The position numbers were made by a program, and so were the translations under genes. DNA of 64,000 nucleotides from Cycas panzhihuaensis (taxonomy: Eukaryota; Cycadophyta). Below are positions 44,619 to 54,000 of this stretch, one piece after another. Within the stretch, counting starts at the first letter, position 1; each line of letters begins with the position of its first letter. The stretch spans positions 69,633,741-69,697,740 of the forward strand of contig CM041465.1 of NCBI GenBank assembly GCA_023213395.1, written 5' to 3'. The notes under the pieces are model-generated. The model saw only the letters and a program-made list of their open reading frames with translations. It made no database searches and was not told where the DNA came from.

Positions 44619-44654
44619 CAAACATATTGAGGTTCATCATCACTTCATCAAAGA
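44619..44654 (+). pseudogene. Copia-2 B RNase H remnant
   Basis: 36 bp of B between C and B's 3' LTR, matching the family 'KHIEVHHHFI' segment. About 150 bp that normally separate it from the LTR, including the purine tract, are missing. Confidence 0.85.
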
Positions 44655-45197
44655 TGTTAAACCTTATGTTTACATGTTAAGTGTATGTACTTTATTTTTC
44701 ATGTATTATTTATACTTTTGTACTTTATGGGGTGTCTTATCACTTAAGTGATAAAGTGCACACCCACATTCTTTCCTAGTGACACAACATTGTCACTTAA
44801 GGGTCAAATTGACCCCCATGTACTTTTGCTCACTTGAGAGCCCAAAAGGACACATGTCCTACATGCAGCAGAGCATTTTGATGTTTGATACTTGTCAAAC
44901 ATCCAATGCCTTAGGTCTCTTCTGTCACTCTATATATTGAAACCTCTTCTCATAATTCAGATACAGAGTTGGAGTTGTATTGTTATGTTGTCAGTTTACT
45001 AATCAAACTGTTATTCATTTGGAGATTGGACCAATTCCATCTCCTCCAATTGGTATCATTTGCTCTCTCTCTTTCTGCCTTGATCTTGCTCATGTTGATC
45101 TTATTTTCATTGTTAGTCTAAATTTCTTGCTTTCTAGAACTAGAGTGAATCTATCTCCTAGATCTTGGGTTTCATAGGTCTTTTGGCCCTTTCAACA
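44655..45197 (+). repeat. Copia-2 B 3' LTR
   Basis: 543 bp, TGTTAAACC to TTTCAACA, followed by TSD ctaat. It contains TTATCACTTAAGTGATAA and GATGTTTGATACTTGTCAAACATCC without the duplication seen in the 5' LTR. Confidence 0.93.
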
Positions 45198-45202
45198 CTA
45201 AT

Positions 45203-46395
45203 TTTGGTATATCCTTGTATCTTAGAATTTTTAAAATTTCAATGTCTATATCTGCCCCCATTCCCCCTCTCGCTCCCACCCCCATGTTTCTATCTACATA
45301 GATAAAATGGTAACAAATTAACCTAGAGATAGATAGAAAATGGACCCATAAGATTTTTTAGGAAACTAGAAAGAAAAACACCAAGATATGGCATTCCATA
45401 GCCTTCACTATAGGATTAAGTGTGGTCCTTAAAAATCATCAACTGTCTAGTAATAGACTCTACACAATGCAAGAAGACATGTTGATATCATTCAATATAA
45501 AATAGTTGAAGGCCAAGCAAAGGGAAGATAGCATGTGAATTTAAGTGCAAAAAAGAAAGAGAGACGACCCATGGCATGTCCTTCCAAGACAATAAAGTTG
45601 GTTGAGGATTGGTTGTAACTAGACCAAAAGAGAGTGCTTAGATTTTGGGAAGTTCTTAGAGACAATTTGTCATCCATAAAGAGAAAACCAATGTCATTAG
45701 CAAAAGTTAGAATCCAAATTTTCAATATATAACATTTTATCTTAATCTACTGCAAAAATGTCATCTCAAACTATTGACAAGTAAATAAATGAATATAACA
45801 TTAAGAGGCCTCAAAGTCCTTAATCAACTAATGAAGGCTAGCAACCTCTAACCCTACAAGTGCTCAAGCCACAGGAGACACCTTGTACAAGAATGCAACA
45901 TTGCCTATCAACAAGCCTTTGGTAGCTACCCGCAAGCCCTTCAAGGAGTTATTGTTTTACTCACTCGTACATATTACATTTGAGCTATGCCCTTGGGTTG
46001 TTAGTGCCTCTAGCACAATTCAAACCAACCACATCATGCTCTATAAAATCCAAATGATCTAGCTACTCTAACTATAGTTATCAACAAAGAATAATAAAAA
46101 TCACAAAAAAGGTACCCCATCAAAATATACAAAGTGAAAACATGTCATGTCCATAGCAAATGATTTTTAAATTAACCCAATTTGGATGTTCCTTGTAACA
46201 TTACCATCCACTGGTCTAGTTTTCAATGCGTGATGCCATTATGCCTTGAGGAAGCTATTATTTAACATGGTAAACCAATGACAAAGAAATGTATTTTCAA
46301 CCAATTTTGATAAATAACTACATATACCTTCTTGAACTCAATTTATCAGCCTCTAAAATAACTTTATAAACAATAAGATTGTTTCAAACACATAC
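45203..46395 (-). other. THO6 intron sequence
   Basis: No further THO6 exon was found here on either strand. The stretch at about 45760-45490 (minus) encodes WILTFANDIGFLFMDDKLSL, reminiscent of the (F/Y)ADD box of plant LINE reverse transcriptases with D-D changed to N-D. This is a weak sign of an old LINE fragment. Confidence 0.5.
45490..45760 (-). pseudogene. Possible LINE reverse-transcriptase fragment
   Basis: A 77-codon minus frame with LTFANDIGFLFMDDKLSLRT and a later LKFTCYLPF. L1-type plant RTs have FADD(T/I) followed by a linker and 'YLGF'. Only the first part fits, and the Asp pair is N-D. No ends, poly-A or TSD were found. Confidence 0.3.
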
Positions 46396-46476
46396 CTGGT
46401 TTTGTGATGGGCGGGCAGCAATACAATGCAAGTAATCTGAATGTCCTTGAAATGCCATTGTAATCTTGTTAGTCTC
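46396..46476 (-). CDS. THO6: THO6/DWA1-like exon (third visible)
   Basis: An 81-nt exon, 27 codons, in phase 0 at both ends. The acceptor is CAATTGCCAG before 46476 and the donor GTATGT after 46396. It encodes a WD40 strand series with ITMAFQGHSDYLHCIAARPS. The G-H-S-D-Y-L-H motif opens the WD repeat that follows the CWD of the preceding exon. It continues from 55450-55503 across an 8973-bp intron that holds H, T and Copia-3. In plants THO6 is part of the THO/TREX mRNA-export complex, and the Arabidopsis protein (DWA1) is also a CUL4-DDB1 receptor in ABA signalling. The next exon is not in the window. Confidence 0.8.
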
Positions 46477-46701
46477 CTGGCAATTGTTTTATAAGAAACA
46501 AAATTATATTAGTGTCCACAGATGAATAAACCTAGCCAATGGGACAAATTAAAAAATGGCATTTGGTAGTGCATTAAAGAAAAGTACCTAAATCATCTCC
46601 TAATCCATACCTATTTGAATGAAACCAAAACAAGGCATAATATAGTACCTAAAATGTTGTACAATGTAGATAGGATGTCCAAAACTAGAAACATAGAAAT
46701 G
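46477..46701 (-). other. THO6 intron before element H
   Basis: Plain AT-rich intron. Nothing else is seen. Confidence 0.5.
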
Positions 46702-46706
46702 GAGTG

Positions 46707-46899
46707 TGTAGCATTCCCAAAAATGAAGCAGAAATCAATTTTCTATAGAGGGAATTATTATTATGAAGTCCATATTTAAGAGGATTAAAGAAAGAATCAT
46801 TTAATATATTTTATTATGAAGTCAATTTTTTTAGAGAGAGAATTAGGAATTCGGTTTTGGGAGAGAGAAAAATTAAGGCTATAAATAGAAAAGCCTTGA
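46707..46899 (+). repeat. H 5' LTR, first part
   Basis: TGTAGCATTCCC...GGCTATAAATAG. It aligns with the minus strand of the G LTR. It ends with cttga, the TSD of element T. Confidence 0.82.
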
Positions 46900-47181
46900 T
46901 GATAAGTATTTATGTATAGTCATATATAATCTTAGTCTTAATACTCTTTAAGTATCATTTTAAAGATACTTAAGGAACCTAGTTAGTAATTAGTTACACA
47001 GATGACACATGTCCTACATGGAACATGCATGTGTCCTACATATAACCAACTTAAGATTGTATAAATATGTAAGTCATTTCTTCATGAAATCAATGAAGAG
47101 AGAAGTTCTTCTTTCCTCCTCCTATTCTAGTATTCTTGTGAACGCTAAGGTCTGAAGGTGCTTGAATCTAAATGCATATCA
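46900..47181 (+). repeat. T 5' LTR
   Basis: TGATAAGTATTTATG to ATGCATATCA. It has a 9-bp hairpin TTAAGTATC/GATACTTAA (46948-46973), GACACATGTCCTACATG (47004-47020, also in Copia-2 LTRs) and TATA-like TGTATAAATATG (47058-47069). Confidence 0.95.
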
Positions 47182-47183
47182 AT

Positions 47184-47195
47184 TGGTATCAGAGC
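47184..47195 (+). other. T primer-binding site
   Basis: TGGTATCAGAGC, perfect initiator-Met PBS, two bases after the LTR. Confidence 0.93.
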
Positions 47196-47723
47196 CTAGT
47201 CGGTCTCTAGGGATCTTAGCATTAATATCTCTCTCTCTCTTCATTCACTTCTCCTTTAACTTTTGTTTAGACTTCTTCTTCTTGACCTATTCTTTTTCAT
47301 CAGCCATAAAGATTGAGGAAAGTTATCACAACTTCTTTACATTTTTATTTATTTCCACGGAGACTCGAATCCTAGCCGATCTCACCTTGCCCTTTCTTCA
47401 TGGTTTGGTTCATCTGCGTCATCCTGCTCTTCCTTAACTCAACTTTTGCAGGCATCTTTGACAAGCTCTACTAGCGCGCTTGATGGTATTCCTAAGTAGC
47501 ATCAACATCTGTAACCCCCGTACTTGGTGCAGCAAGTGTCATCTTCTGTTTCTATTGGTTCAACAATTATTGGAGTCACAACTTCAATAGCAATTACTCT
47601 AATACTTTGCACGCCTCAGATACCATCTGAAATAACGAAGAGAACCATTTCTGGAAATCTTTCAGGACTTGCCAAAGGTGTGTGTTTTAGGCCATCATCT
47701 GGATTAACAACAATATTTGGAGT
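47196..47723 (+). other. T interior, first segment (unidentified)
   Basis: A pyrimidine-rich start (CT repeats near 47226) and a splice-acceptor-like 'ttaactcaacttttgcag' end (47436-47453). A coding-like Ser/Thr-rich frame (47524-47751, SSSVSIGSTIIGVTTSIAI) follows. No family is recognised. The acceptor-like site suggests that part of this came from unspliced or genomic DNA, but that is inference. Confidence 0.4.
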
Positions 47724-48200
47724 GCAGACACTGTCATCAGGAGATTGTTGAAGTATTGGCCCATCATAAATAGTCAAAAGGAGGTACTGTTTCATGAAGA
47801 ACTAGAGGAAGTTTTGGAAGCCACACAGGCAATTGAATTGCAACGATGCATGGTACCCTTATTTAGGCAAATTGGACGATGCTTGAATAGTTCACGCTTC
47901 TAGGTGGCTGAGTGAGCTTTGTTTTTGTGGAACAGTGATCACATTGTAAGTTTGATTGCACAAAACCAACATGTGGTTTTGCCACTGATTTTTTCTACTC
48001 TAGAGAAGAATACACAAAACCACTGGAATTAGGCTGTGCACAGTTTGACTCTGAATGTCAGGAAGATGTTCTTGGAGATGGATCAAGAGCTTTTCCAAGA
48101 ATGCCAAAGGCAAAAGGAAGAGGAAGCAAAGGCAAAAGGCATACAAGAGAAGCGTGAAGTGACATGGAAGCGTTTGGAAGCAGTTGTTGCTTCAAAAGCT
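47724..48200 (+). pseudogene. Captured PP2A B' (B56) regulatory-subunit fragment
   Basis: About 159 codons of the C-terminal half of the B56-family regulatory subunit of protein phosphatase 2A, in one frame. [55 protein letters not shown], a stop, [28 protein letters not shown], a stop, LTLNVRKMFLEMDQELFQEC and KREVTWKRLEAVVASKAG. Intact B56 proteins are about 500 residues, so this is a fragment with both ends missing and three stops. No intron interrupts it, consistent with capture from a transcript. B56 subunits direct PP2A to substrates; this copy cannot encode a working subunit. Confidence 0.9.
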
Positions 48201-49000
48201 GGAACTGCAGTAGTTGGAGGAGACATGTCACCTTTCTTCAACCTCTTCTCTTCCAAGTGTTATGCAAGATTTTATGATTGCAAGTGGGCTAAAGGTTGTC
48301 TTGCAGAGTCATCTCAACAGCCTAAACATCTTTGTGCTAATGGTGGTGCTGTTGAAACGAGCTTCTTTTGGCCTGTAGATAGAGGCCAGTATCCTACTTC
48401 AGCTGCTGGTGTTGTCTCTTACAGTCTACCTGGCCAATGCACTTATGACAGGGCAAGCCAAGGCATCTATGGTTCAACCTTGGAAGCAGGAGTCCAACTT
48501 CTCTATCAAGAATCTCACTTGTATCTATCAGAAAATCTGTAGTCTTCTTTGATAGGAGTTGGGACTTATAATGCATTAACCAATTATGATGGCTATAATT
48601 TTGGGAGAGATCTCCCTCCTCCTCCTTCAGTGCATTGGTCTTCATTTTTAGAACCACTGTTAATCTAGTAGTGCAGAATCTGTCTTAGGACTTTTTGCCT
48701 TTATCAGCAAGCAGAGACCCCCGATTTGCTTCTTTATGATATTAGAAGCCCTGGACAGCCTCTTCACAAGCTTCAGGGCCACACAGAATGAAATCTTCGG
48801 CAACATTTACAGATTCACAAGTCTACATTTGTGGGACGGCACAATACAAACAATGAAGAGCCCATAATCAGTGGAATTGTTGGATATGATGCTAACTTGG
48901 TAATGTACAATGTGAATGACAAGTCCAGTTCTTAGATTTGGTAGGTTAATGCAAATCCTTCTCAACTCACAAGCCAACTAAATCTGGGCCAAAATCAGAG
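48201..49000 (+). other. T interior, second segment (unidentified, coding-like)
   Basis: The B' frame stays open to 48542 but its residues no longer match B56 after about 48200. A later frame has GVGTYNALTNYDGYNFGRDL and, near 48710-48780, LLLYDIRSPGQPLHKLQGH, which looks like a WD-repeat segment. Identity is not established. It is probably one or more other captured gene pieces. Confidence 0.4.
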
Positions 49001-49440
49001 CTTTCCAAGCATCATGGCTCCAGACCAGATTGGAATGTCAGCTTGCAATTTTGGTATTCCTCTTACAACTTTTCCCATTGCTCTTTCACCTGTAGTCTTG
49101 CTTGGTCAACCCATAGGTAAATCATAGGAAATGGAGGAATTAGGAGAAGTTACAGCCATGGACAGGATCAACAGCCTCTGTTGCAATTGGTCCCTATTTA
49201 ATTAGCCTTATTGTACAGTTCGCATTTGAGCAGTATGTCCAATGCAAAAATCCATCTGTTTGGCCTCTTGTTCCAGTTGTTTTCCAGGTTTACAGACTCC
49301 ATCAATTGAACAGAGCTACACAACTAGTTGTAGGTTTGATGTTTTCACTCAGAGGAGCAGGCCTTACCACGGAGATCTAGTTTCTTCGTCCTGCCATTTT
49401 AATCCAAAATTTCAAGGAAAGTGTAGAGAAGGCCAAAAAC
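49001..49440 (+). pseudogene. Captured membrane-protein-like fragment
   Basis: From about 49155 one plus frame reads TGSTASVAIGPYLISLIVQF, AFEQYVQCKNPSVWPLVPVV, FQVYRLHQLNRATQLVVGLM, FSLRGAGLTTE. Two hydrophobic helices flank a short charged loop, so a plant multi-pass membrane protein is likely. I cannot name the family securely. The competing ORF 49242-49817 in another frame has no recognised features. Confidence 0.45.
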
Positions 49441-49880
49441 ATGTTGTTCAACACATGGCCTCTGGGAAATGGAATATGGCTACTTCACACAAGTTCTTCT
49501 GCAGATGGTCACTATGCAATCCAGATGGGTCCAGACACAAGGCACCTATAATGAAAAGAATGGGGATTTTTTCTACTGTTGCTTCAAACAAACAGGTTTC
49601 AAGTAGTTTATTGAAATCAGATCAAGGCCCACAAGAGCCTTTAAAGGATTTTCTCAAGGAAAATATACCTGCTGCTGGGTGTGAGGCAGTAAATCAGAAC
49701 TGCCCCTTGAATGGGAGACCAGGTTTTGTTTCTTTCTATGGAGTTTGTCACCAGCATCTAAAGGAAGAAGACTTGGATTTTGCATCTTCCGCAGAAGTAA
49801 ATCGGTCCTTCATCTAGATTTTGGGTCCTCTTACTTTGGTAGCATCTGTGGTGCTGCCATCATTTTATCTTTGAAAATTT
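49441..49880 (+). other. T interior, third segment (unidentified)
   Basis: Includes the end of an open frame (to 49817) with several Cys/His residues (CNPDGSRHKAPIMKRMG, CPLNGRPGFVSFYGVCHQHL). A zinc-binding fold is possible, but the spacing fits no family I know. Confidence 0.3.
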
Positions 49881-50195
49881 TTTGAATCAACTGGTGCAAA
49901 CCACTCACACAACAGCAGGTCACTTGTGGTCCATTACCTGCTTCATAGCAAGTGTTGTATGGGTAGTTGCCAGTTTCTCAGCCTCAGGTTCAACAACCTA
50001 CTGCTCCTACACTGCAACATTGTCCTACTATACAGCAACAACATTTGCAAATAAATGCAATCCAACGACAAGCGCAGCAGCAGCCTGTCCTCTAGTCGAT
50101 TCAACAGTAACAATCTCAGATGCAGACACAACAGTATCTTGTCTTCAGCCAGTTCAACAACAACCTCTGATATATCTTTAGACTACCTTTTAAAG
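49881..50195 (+). pseudogene. Captured Gln-rich coding fragment
   Basis: The plus frame (about 49950-50160) reads SQPQVQQPTAPTLQHCPTIQ, then QQHLQINAIQRQAQQQPVL, a stop and SQMQTQQYLVFSQF. Such Gln-rich low-complexity sequence is common in plant transcriptional regulators. The source gene is not identifiable. Confidence 0.5.
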
Positions 50196-50201
50196 CACAT
50201 T

Positions 50202-50582
50202 GCCATAAGCCCTCTCTCTAGGCAGGCATGTCTCAAACATTTATTTTACTGCGGGAATATTGTCGTAAGCCCTCTCTCTAGGCAGACATGTCCCTTACAC
50301 TCCTTTCTTGGTAGTCAGGGATATACCCCCTTCAGCATTAATTTGGGGCATATTGTTATAAGCCCTCTCCTTAGGCAGACATACCCCATACTTGTCATAA
50401 GCCCTCTCATTAGGCAGACATACTCCATACCATTTTTGTCATAAGCCCTCTCATTAGGCAGACAAACCCTATTTCATACAACAAATATATTGCCATAAGC
50501 CCTCTCCTTAGGCAGGCATACTCTGTAGTTTTCTTTTATGGGCATTTTGCCATAAGCCCTCTCCACAGGCAGATATACCCCG
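50202..50582 (+). repeat. Seven-copy 'cataagccctctc..taggcag' array
   Basis: Copies start at 50202, 50262, 50355, 50394, 50438, 50492 and 50549. The core is RYCRTAAGCCCTCTC-NNTAGGCAGRC. Spacing is irregular (39-93 bp), so it is not a simple tandem repeat. In the best copies (50492, 50355) TAAG and CTTA, extended by GCC/GGC at 50492, can pair around a CCCTCTC loop. Confidence 0.85.
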
Positions 50583-50845
50583 TATAAACAAATCATGATA
50601 GGATGCTCACGGTAGATTCAACATTAACTTCACTTCACAGCGTTCTTTTCAAGCTGGTCGTAACAGTCAACTCAAGTGATTTGGGCCACCTTACCTTTGA
50701 TGTACTTGTTGTTGCTCATCTTTGTACCATTCTAGATTCTCTGTCCAACAAACACCATTATGACAACGACGAACCGGGCAACGAAGAAGCTACTCTCTAT
50801 GAACATTTTTTCCCATTTTCAGTAGAAATTGGGCCAATTTCTTTT
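50583..50845 (+). other. T 3' segment before the purine tract
   Basis: No domain is recognised. The 81-codon frame 50603-50848 shows no motif. Confidence 0.4.
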
Positions 50846-50860
50846 TAAGCAGGGAGGAAA
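50846..50860 (+). other. T polypurine tract
   Basis: TAAGCAGGGAGGAAA directly before the 3' LTR. Confidence 0.88.
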
Positions 50861-51142
50861 TGATAAGTATTTATGTATAGTCATATATAATCTTAGTCTT
50901 AATACTCTTTAAGTATCATTTTAAAGATACTTAAGGAACCTAGTTAGTAATTAGTTACACAAATAACACATGTCCTACATGGAACATGCATGTGTCCTAC
51001 ATATAACCAACTCAAAATTGTATAAATATGTAAGTCATTTCTTCATGAAATCAATGAAGAGAGAAGTTCTTCTTTCCTCCTCCTATTCTAGTATTCTTGT
51101 GCACGCTAAGGTTTGAAGGTGCTTGAATCTAAATGCATATCA
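50861..51142 (+). repeat. T 3' LTR
   Basis: 282 bp, six differences from the 5' LTR. Confidence 0.95.
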
Positions 51143-51147
51143 CTTGA

Positions 51148-51528
51148 TCATTTGTAAATAATCTTGGAGAATTTACTATACTTGGGATAATGGCCCTATG
51201 CCATTAGGGCACATCCGTTCCAAATTAGAGGATTGCTCTCACCTCGAAGAGGGTTACAACTACTAGATATTGTACCAGGTTCTGTTATTCTAATATTATT
51301 ATTACTTCAAATTCTATTGTTATTTATGAATATATGGATGCTATACTGCATGGATGGATGAACTATAATTGTTGAATGATATTTTACGAGGTTTTACAAC
51401 TGTACATGTATGCTATCTGCTAGAAATATTATCTCTGCGAAGAATTACTACTGTTAAATGCATGAAATCTGTTGTCGATATCTGTGATTATTACCATTAT
51501 CTATTGTTGGAGACTAGAGCCCACTACA
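51148..51528 (+). repeat. H 5' LTR, second part
   Basis: Resumes after T's right TSD with ATTTGTAAATAATCTTGGAG (in phase with the G LTR) and ends GCCCACTACA. Confidence 0.8.
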
Positions 51529-52386
51529 ACTGATATTAGAGCTTGCATTCATGGAGGGTTTAAAGGAGAAAATCTATATGAATCTGCTTATTTCTTAAGA
51601 CTACATAGAGAATTATTAATCCGGCTTGCATAATTGTTTATATGGCTTAACCCCTAGTCGTGACCCTAGAAATAAGAGGAAACTATTGTTATTTGCAAGG
51701 AGGAACATTTGACCAGCAAACTAGAGATCTATCCAAGCCTATACAAGGCATCTTAAGCACATTGTTTAGATGGGTAGAATTTCCTTGAGCGAGTTGTCTC
51801 TAGTATGTAGACAGAGTCCTACGTAGTAGCCTGACATGATTCTTAGAGCACTGTGTATTATCTAGAGGGTGATGTCGTGGAGAAATCCTTAGCAGTAGAG
51901 ATCACAAGACTGGGTTCGTTGTTTGAAAGATCATCTCAATAGAAGAGAACGTTCACATGAAGCAGTATTTCTCTATTCTGAGTAACATGTGAGACTACCA
52001 TTGTTAAACTTCCCTTGTGTAGTTAGAAGTCCGCTCATGCAAGGCCTATAATCATTGTTACCCTGCACATGGCCATGGAGATCTTCGTGCAACGCCGCTG
52101 CCCTTCACTATGCGATTAATAACCCTGCTGAGCAAATGATGGAAAAAAGTCGTCATCTGTTGAATCACTAGTAATCCTCTATTTGCCAAAGTGTGAGATC
52201 CATGTGCAGTGCTCTCCTATCCATACTATTGAAGCCCTGCAACAAGGGAAGCCCTTTGTGCATCCTCCATTTGACCTAACGATTGTAGATGCGCCATCGA
52301 CGACATGAGATCCGCCTCTTAAATCGTGCCTACCATGTTCGTCACCATATATTAGCGTGACTGACCTAGATTATTTTCTTCAAAGT
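51529..52386 (+). other. H primer-binding site and leader
   Basis: TGATATTAGAGC at 51531-51542 is a changed Met-tRNA PBS. The rest is leader without a coding signature. Confidence 0.65.
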
Positions 52387-52560
52387 GGGTATCTGGACGT
52401 TTTTGTCCATAACTCAAGCTGCAAGTAGCAAAATGAAGTATCATCTAAATTGTTGGAATGCTAGTTCAAAGACAATCGTTACAAGTGGTCATATGTGATA
52501 GTTTTGATCAGTGGATGAGGTAGATTTTAATCGTTGAAGTTGTAGCTCCTATTGACCAAA
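52387..52560 (+). other. H conserved leader peptide
   Basis: Frame GYLDVFVHNSSC, SSKLLEC, FKDNRYKWSYVIVLIS, SLKL with three stops. Counterparts are in G and F. Confidence 0.5.
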
Positions 52561-52595
52561 ACGTTTTTGAGTATCCACAGTTACTAAAAAGGAAA

Positions 52596-52945
52596 ATGGA
52601 GTCAAATTTTTTAAATCTGAATCACAAAGATGAGGTGAGAGATTGGGTAGAAACACTCAAGATCTATTGTGAATACATGTAGGATACAAAAATTGAAATG
52701 TATGGACCATTGCTAAAACGCTTCCTAGAAGGAAGAGCTCTTGATTGGTTCATAATTTGGGTTGAAGAATCACCCATGCTCTCTAATTGAGGTTGGTTTT
52801 GATTTGCATGTATTGAAGCCCTTCATGAGGACATCAAAGCGTTAAAGCTACTAGATGAATTAGTAGAAGAAGCAGAAGAACAAACTAGTAAAGAGGAGGC
52901 CTCAGAGGGTTTACAGGAATAGAAGCAAGAACTTGTTAAAACATA
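52596..52945 (+). pseudogene. H gag and acidic linker
   Basis: The ATG at 52596 opens MESNFLNLNHKDEVRDWVET. Then LKIYCEYM, a stop, and YGPLLKRFLEGRALDWFIIW (the G/E-G-x-A-x-x-W capsid block). The linker LVEEAEEQTSKEEASEGLQE follows. It is truncated by Copia-3. It is closer to F gag than to full gypsy Gag; no zinc knuckle is seen. Confidence 0.65.
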
Positions 52946-53150
52946 ATGTTCCTCTGCCTTTGATTTCCAGAGGATGATTATCACCTCATTCCATAGTTTT
53001 GTTCTTCATATATGTCTGCAAGGATTCAAACCAATCCTCTCTGCCTATAACATGGTTTGATGCGCCTGAGTCAACAAACCAATTTTCATTGTGCTAGATA
53101 GATGAAACTAAAGAAACAACAAAGGCGGTTTCTTCATCATCATCATCTTT
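52946..53150 (-). pseudogene. Copia-3 protease start
   Basis: The minus strand reads NWFVDSGASNHVIGREDWFE, SLQTYMKNKTME and HPLEIKGRGTL: the copia protease with an intact D-S-G-A, cut after about 60 residues. Confidence 0.82.
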
Positions 53151-54000
53151 TAACTGTTCTCTATTGTAGTTTCCTTCAACTCATTTTTCCTTGGAAATAT
53201 TAGACCTTTTGTAGAAACAATTGTTGGAGAGATATCCATGCCTTCCACAGTAATAGCATGGGCAACTGTATGTTCTACAATCTATTGCAATATGACTTGT
53301 TCATCCACGCTGATAGCATATTCAAGTATCGGGTGATTTGCCTCTTCCTCTGTTGCTTCTGGTCTCAAATGCTCTTCCTCTAGCAATTCGCCCCCCTCTT
53401 TTGCTAATTCTAAGCCTTGAGATAAAGGCTTCTTCAACATCTGCTCCTTCATATCTACAAGTCCTTTGTTCCTGTTGAAGCAAATGGCCACACAAAGTAT
53501 CAAAGGACATATTTTATGCTTGTCCCCCTATAATCAAAGTGTTCACCAAATTCTCAAGAGATTTTGGCAATTTGTTTAGTGTCAAACAAACAATTTTGGT
53601 ATTTGCCATAGTTTCTCCAGATGAGGCTAAGCTATCTTTGATTTCTACTAGTTTGATAATGAAATCAGTCACTTGTTCTCCCTCCCATAGGTGAAACCAA
53701 TAAAGTTATTCCCTTAAGAAAATAATGCGAGCTTCATTCTTTTGACCAAATAAGGAAGTTAGGGTTTTCCATGCTTCGATGGAAGTGGAGGCTCCACTCA
53801 GTGATTATGGCCAAGGCCTGCCTATCTCTTTCCTCCTAGCTAATCTTTGTTGTTCCATCAACAGTTGGTTTGACTTCCTTTTCAGTAACTAATTCCCAAG
53901 CATTTTTGGCAATTAGTAGTGCCTTCATTTTAATTTTCCAGGCTGCATAACTTGTGCCTGTCAATTTGTCTGACTCACTTAGGGAATAGATTGAAGCCAT
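53151..54000 (-). pseudogene. Copia-3 gag
   Basis: Opens MASIYSLSESDKLTGTSYAA near 54000, then WKIKMKALLIAKNAWELV. The capsid continues to about 53500 with frame breaks, followed by a charged RGG region (SNRGRGKSP). Two zinc knuckles lie near 53330-53230, the first CYQRG-x-TSHIAIDC damaged and the second CYYCGRHGYLSNNC intact. Confidence 0.82.

Larger units (their letters stand above)
31229..45197 (+). mobile_element. Copia-2 copy B, plus strand, interrupted by copy C
   Basis: LTRs at 31229-31842 and 44655-45197 and a perfect TSD ctaat (31224-31228, 45198-45202). B's own sequence runs to 37647, then copy C follows in the opposite direction. B resumes for only 36 bp of RNase H (44619-44654) before its 3' LTR. 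The RT end, most of RNase H and the purine tract are missing, so deletions followed the C insertion. Confidence 0.92.
46900..51142 (+). mobile_element. Element T: gene-capturing non-autonomous LTR retrotransposon
   Basis: 4243 bp. 282-bp LTRs at 46900-47181 and 50861-51142 differ at six positions by direct comparison. Perfect TSD cttga (46895-46899, 51143-51147), PBS TGGTATCAGAGC (47184-47195) and purine tract (50846-50860). The 3.7-kb interior has no gag, protease, integrase or RT. Instead it holds host-like coding fragments without introns, including a PP2A B' subunit segment, and a seven-unit repeat array. It is the youngest-looking element in the window, and must have been moved by enzymes from another element. 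Confidence 0.92.
46707..52945 (+). mobile_element. Element H: gag-only element, 3' truncated
   Basis: The 5' LTR (46707-51528) is split by element T. It is followed by a PBS-like TGATATTAGAGC (51531), a leader with the conserved peptide, gag and an acidic linker. It stops near 52945 where Copia-3 begins in the opposite direction, and no 3' LTR was found. It is related to G by LTR and to F and G by leader and gag. The 5-bp sequence before the LTR is gagtg, but the TSD partner is not visible. Confidence 0.75.

Noticed and set aside
12276-45197. Copies A-D as one large tandem array
   Set aside because: A, B and D have their own 5-bp TSDs, and C is in inverted orientation inside B.
48394-48657. 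87-codon minus frame inside T
   Set aside because: Antisense to coding-like plus-strand text; no motif.
50202-50582. CRISPR-like array
   Set aside because: Repeat units are degenerate and spacers vary from about 10 to 60 bp; the context is a plant LTR element.
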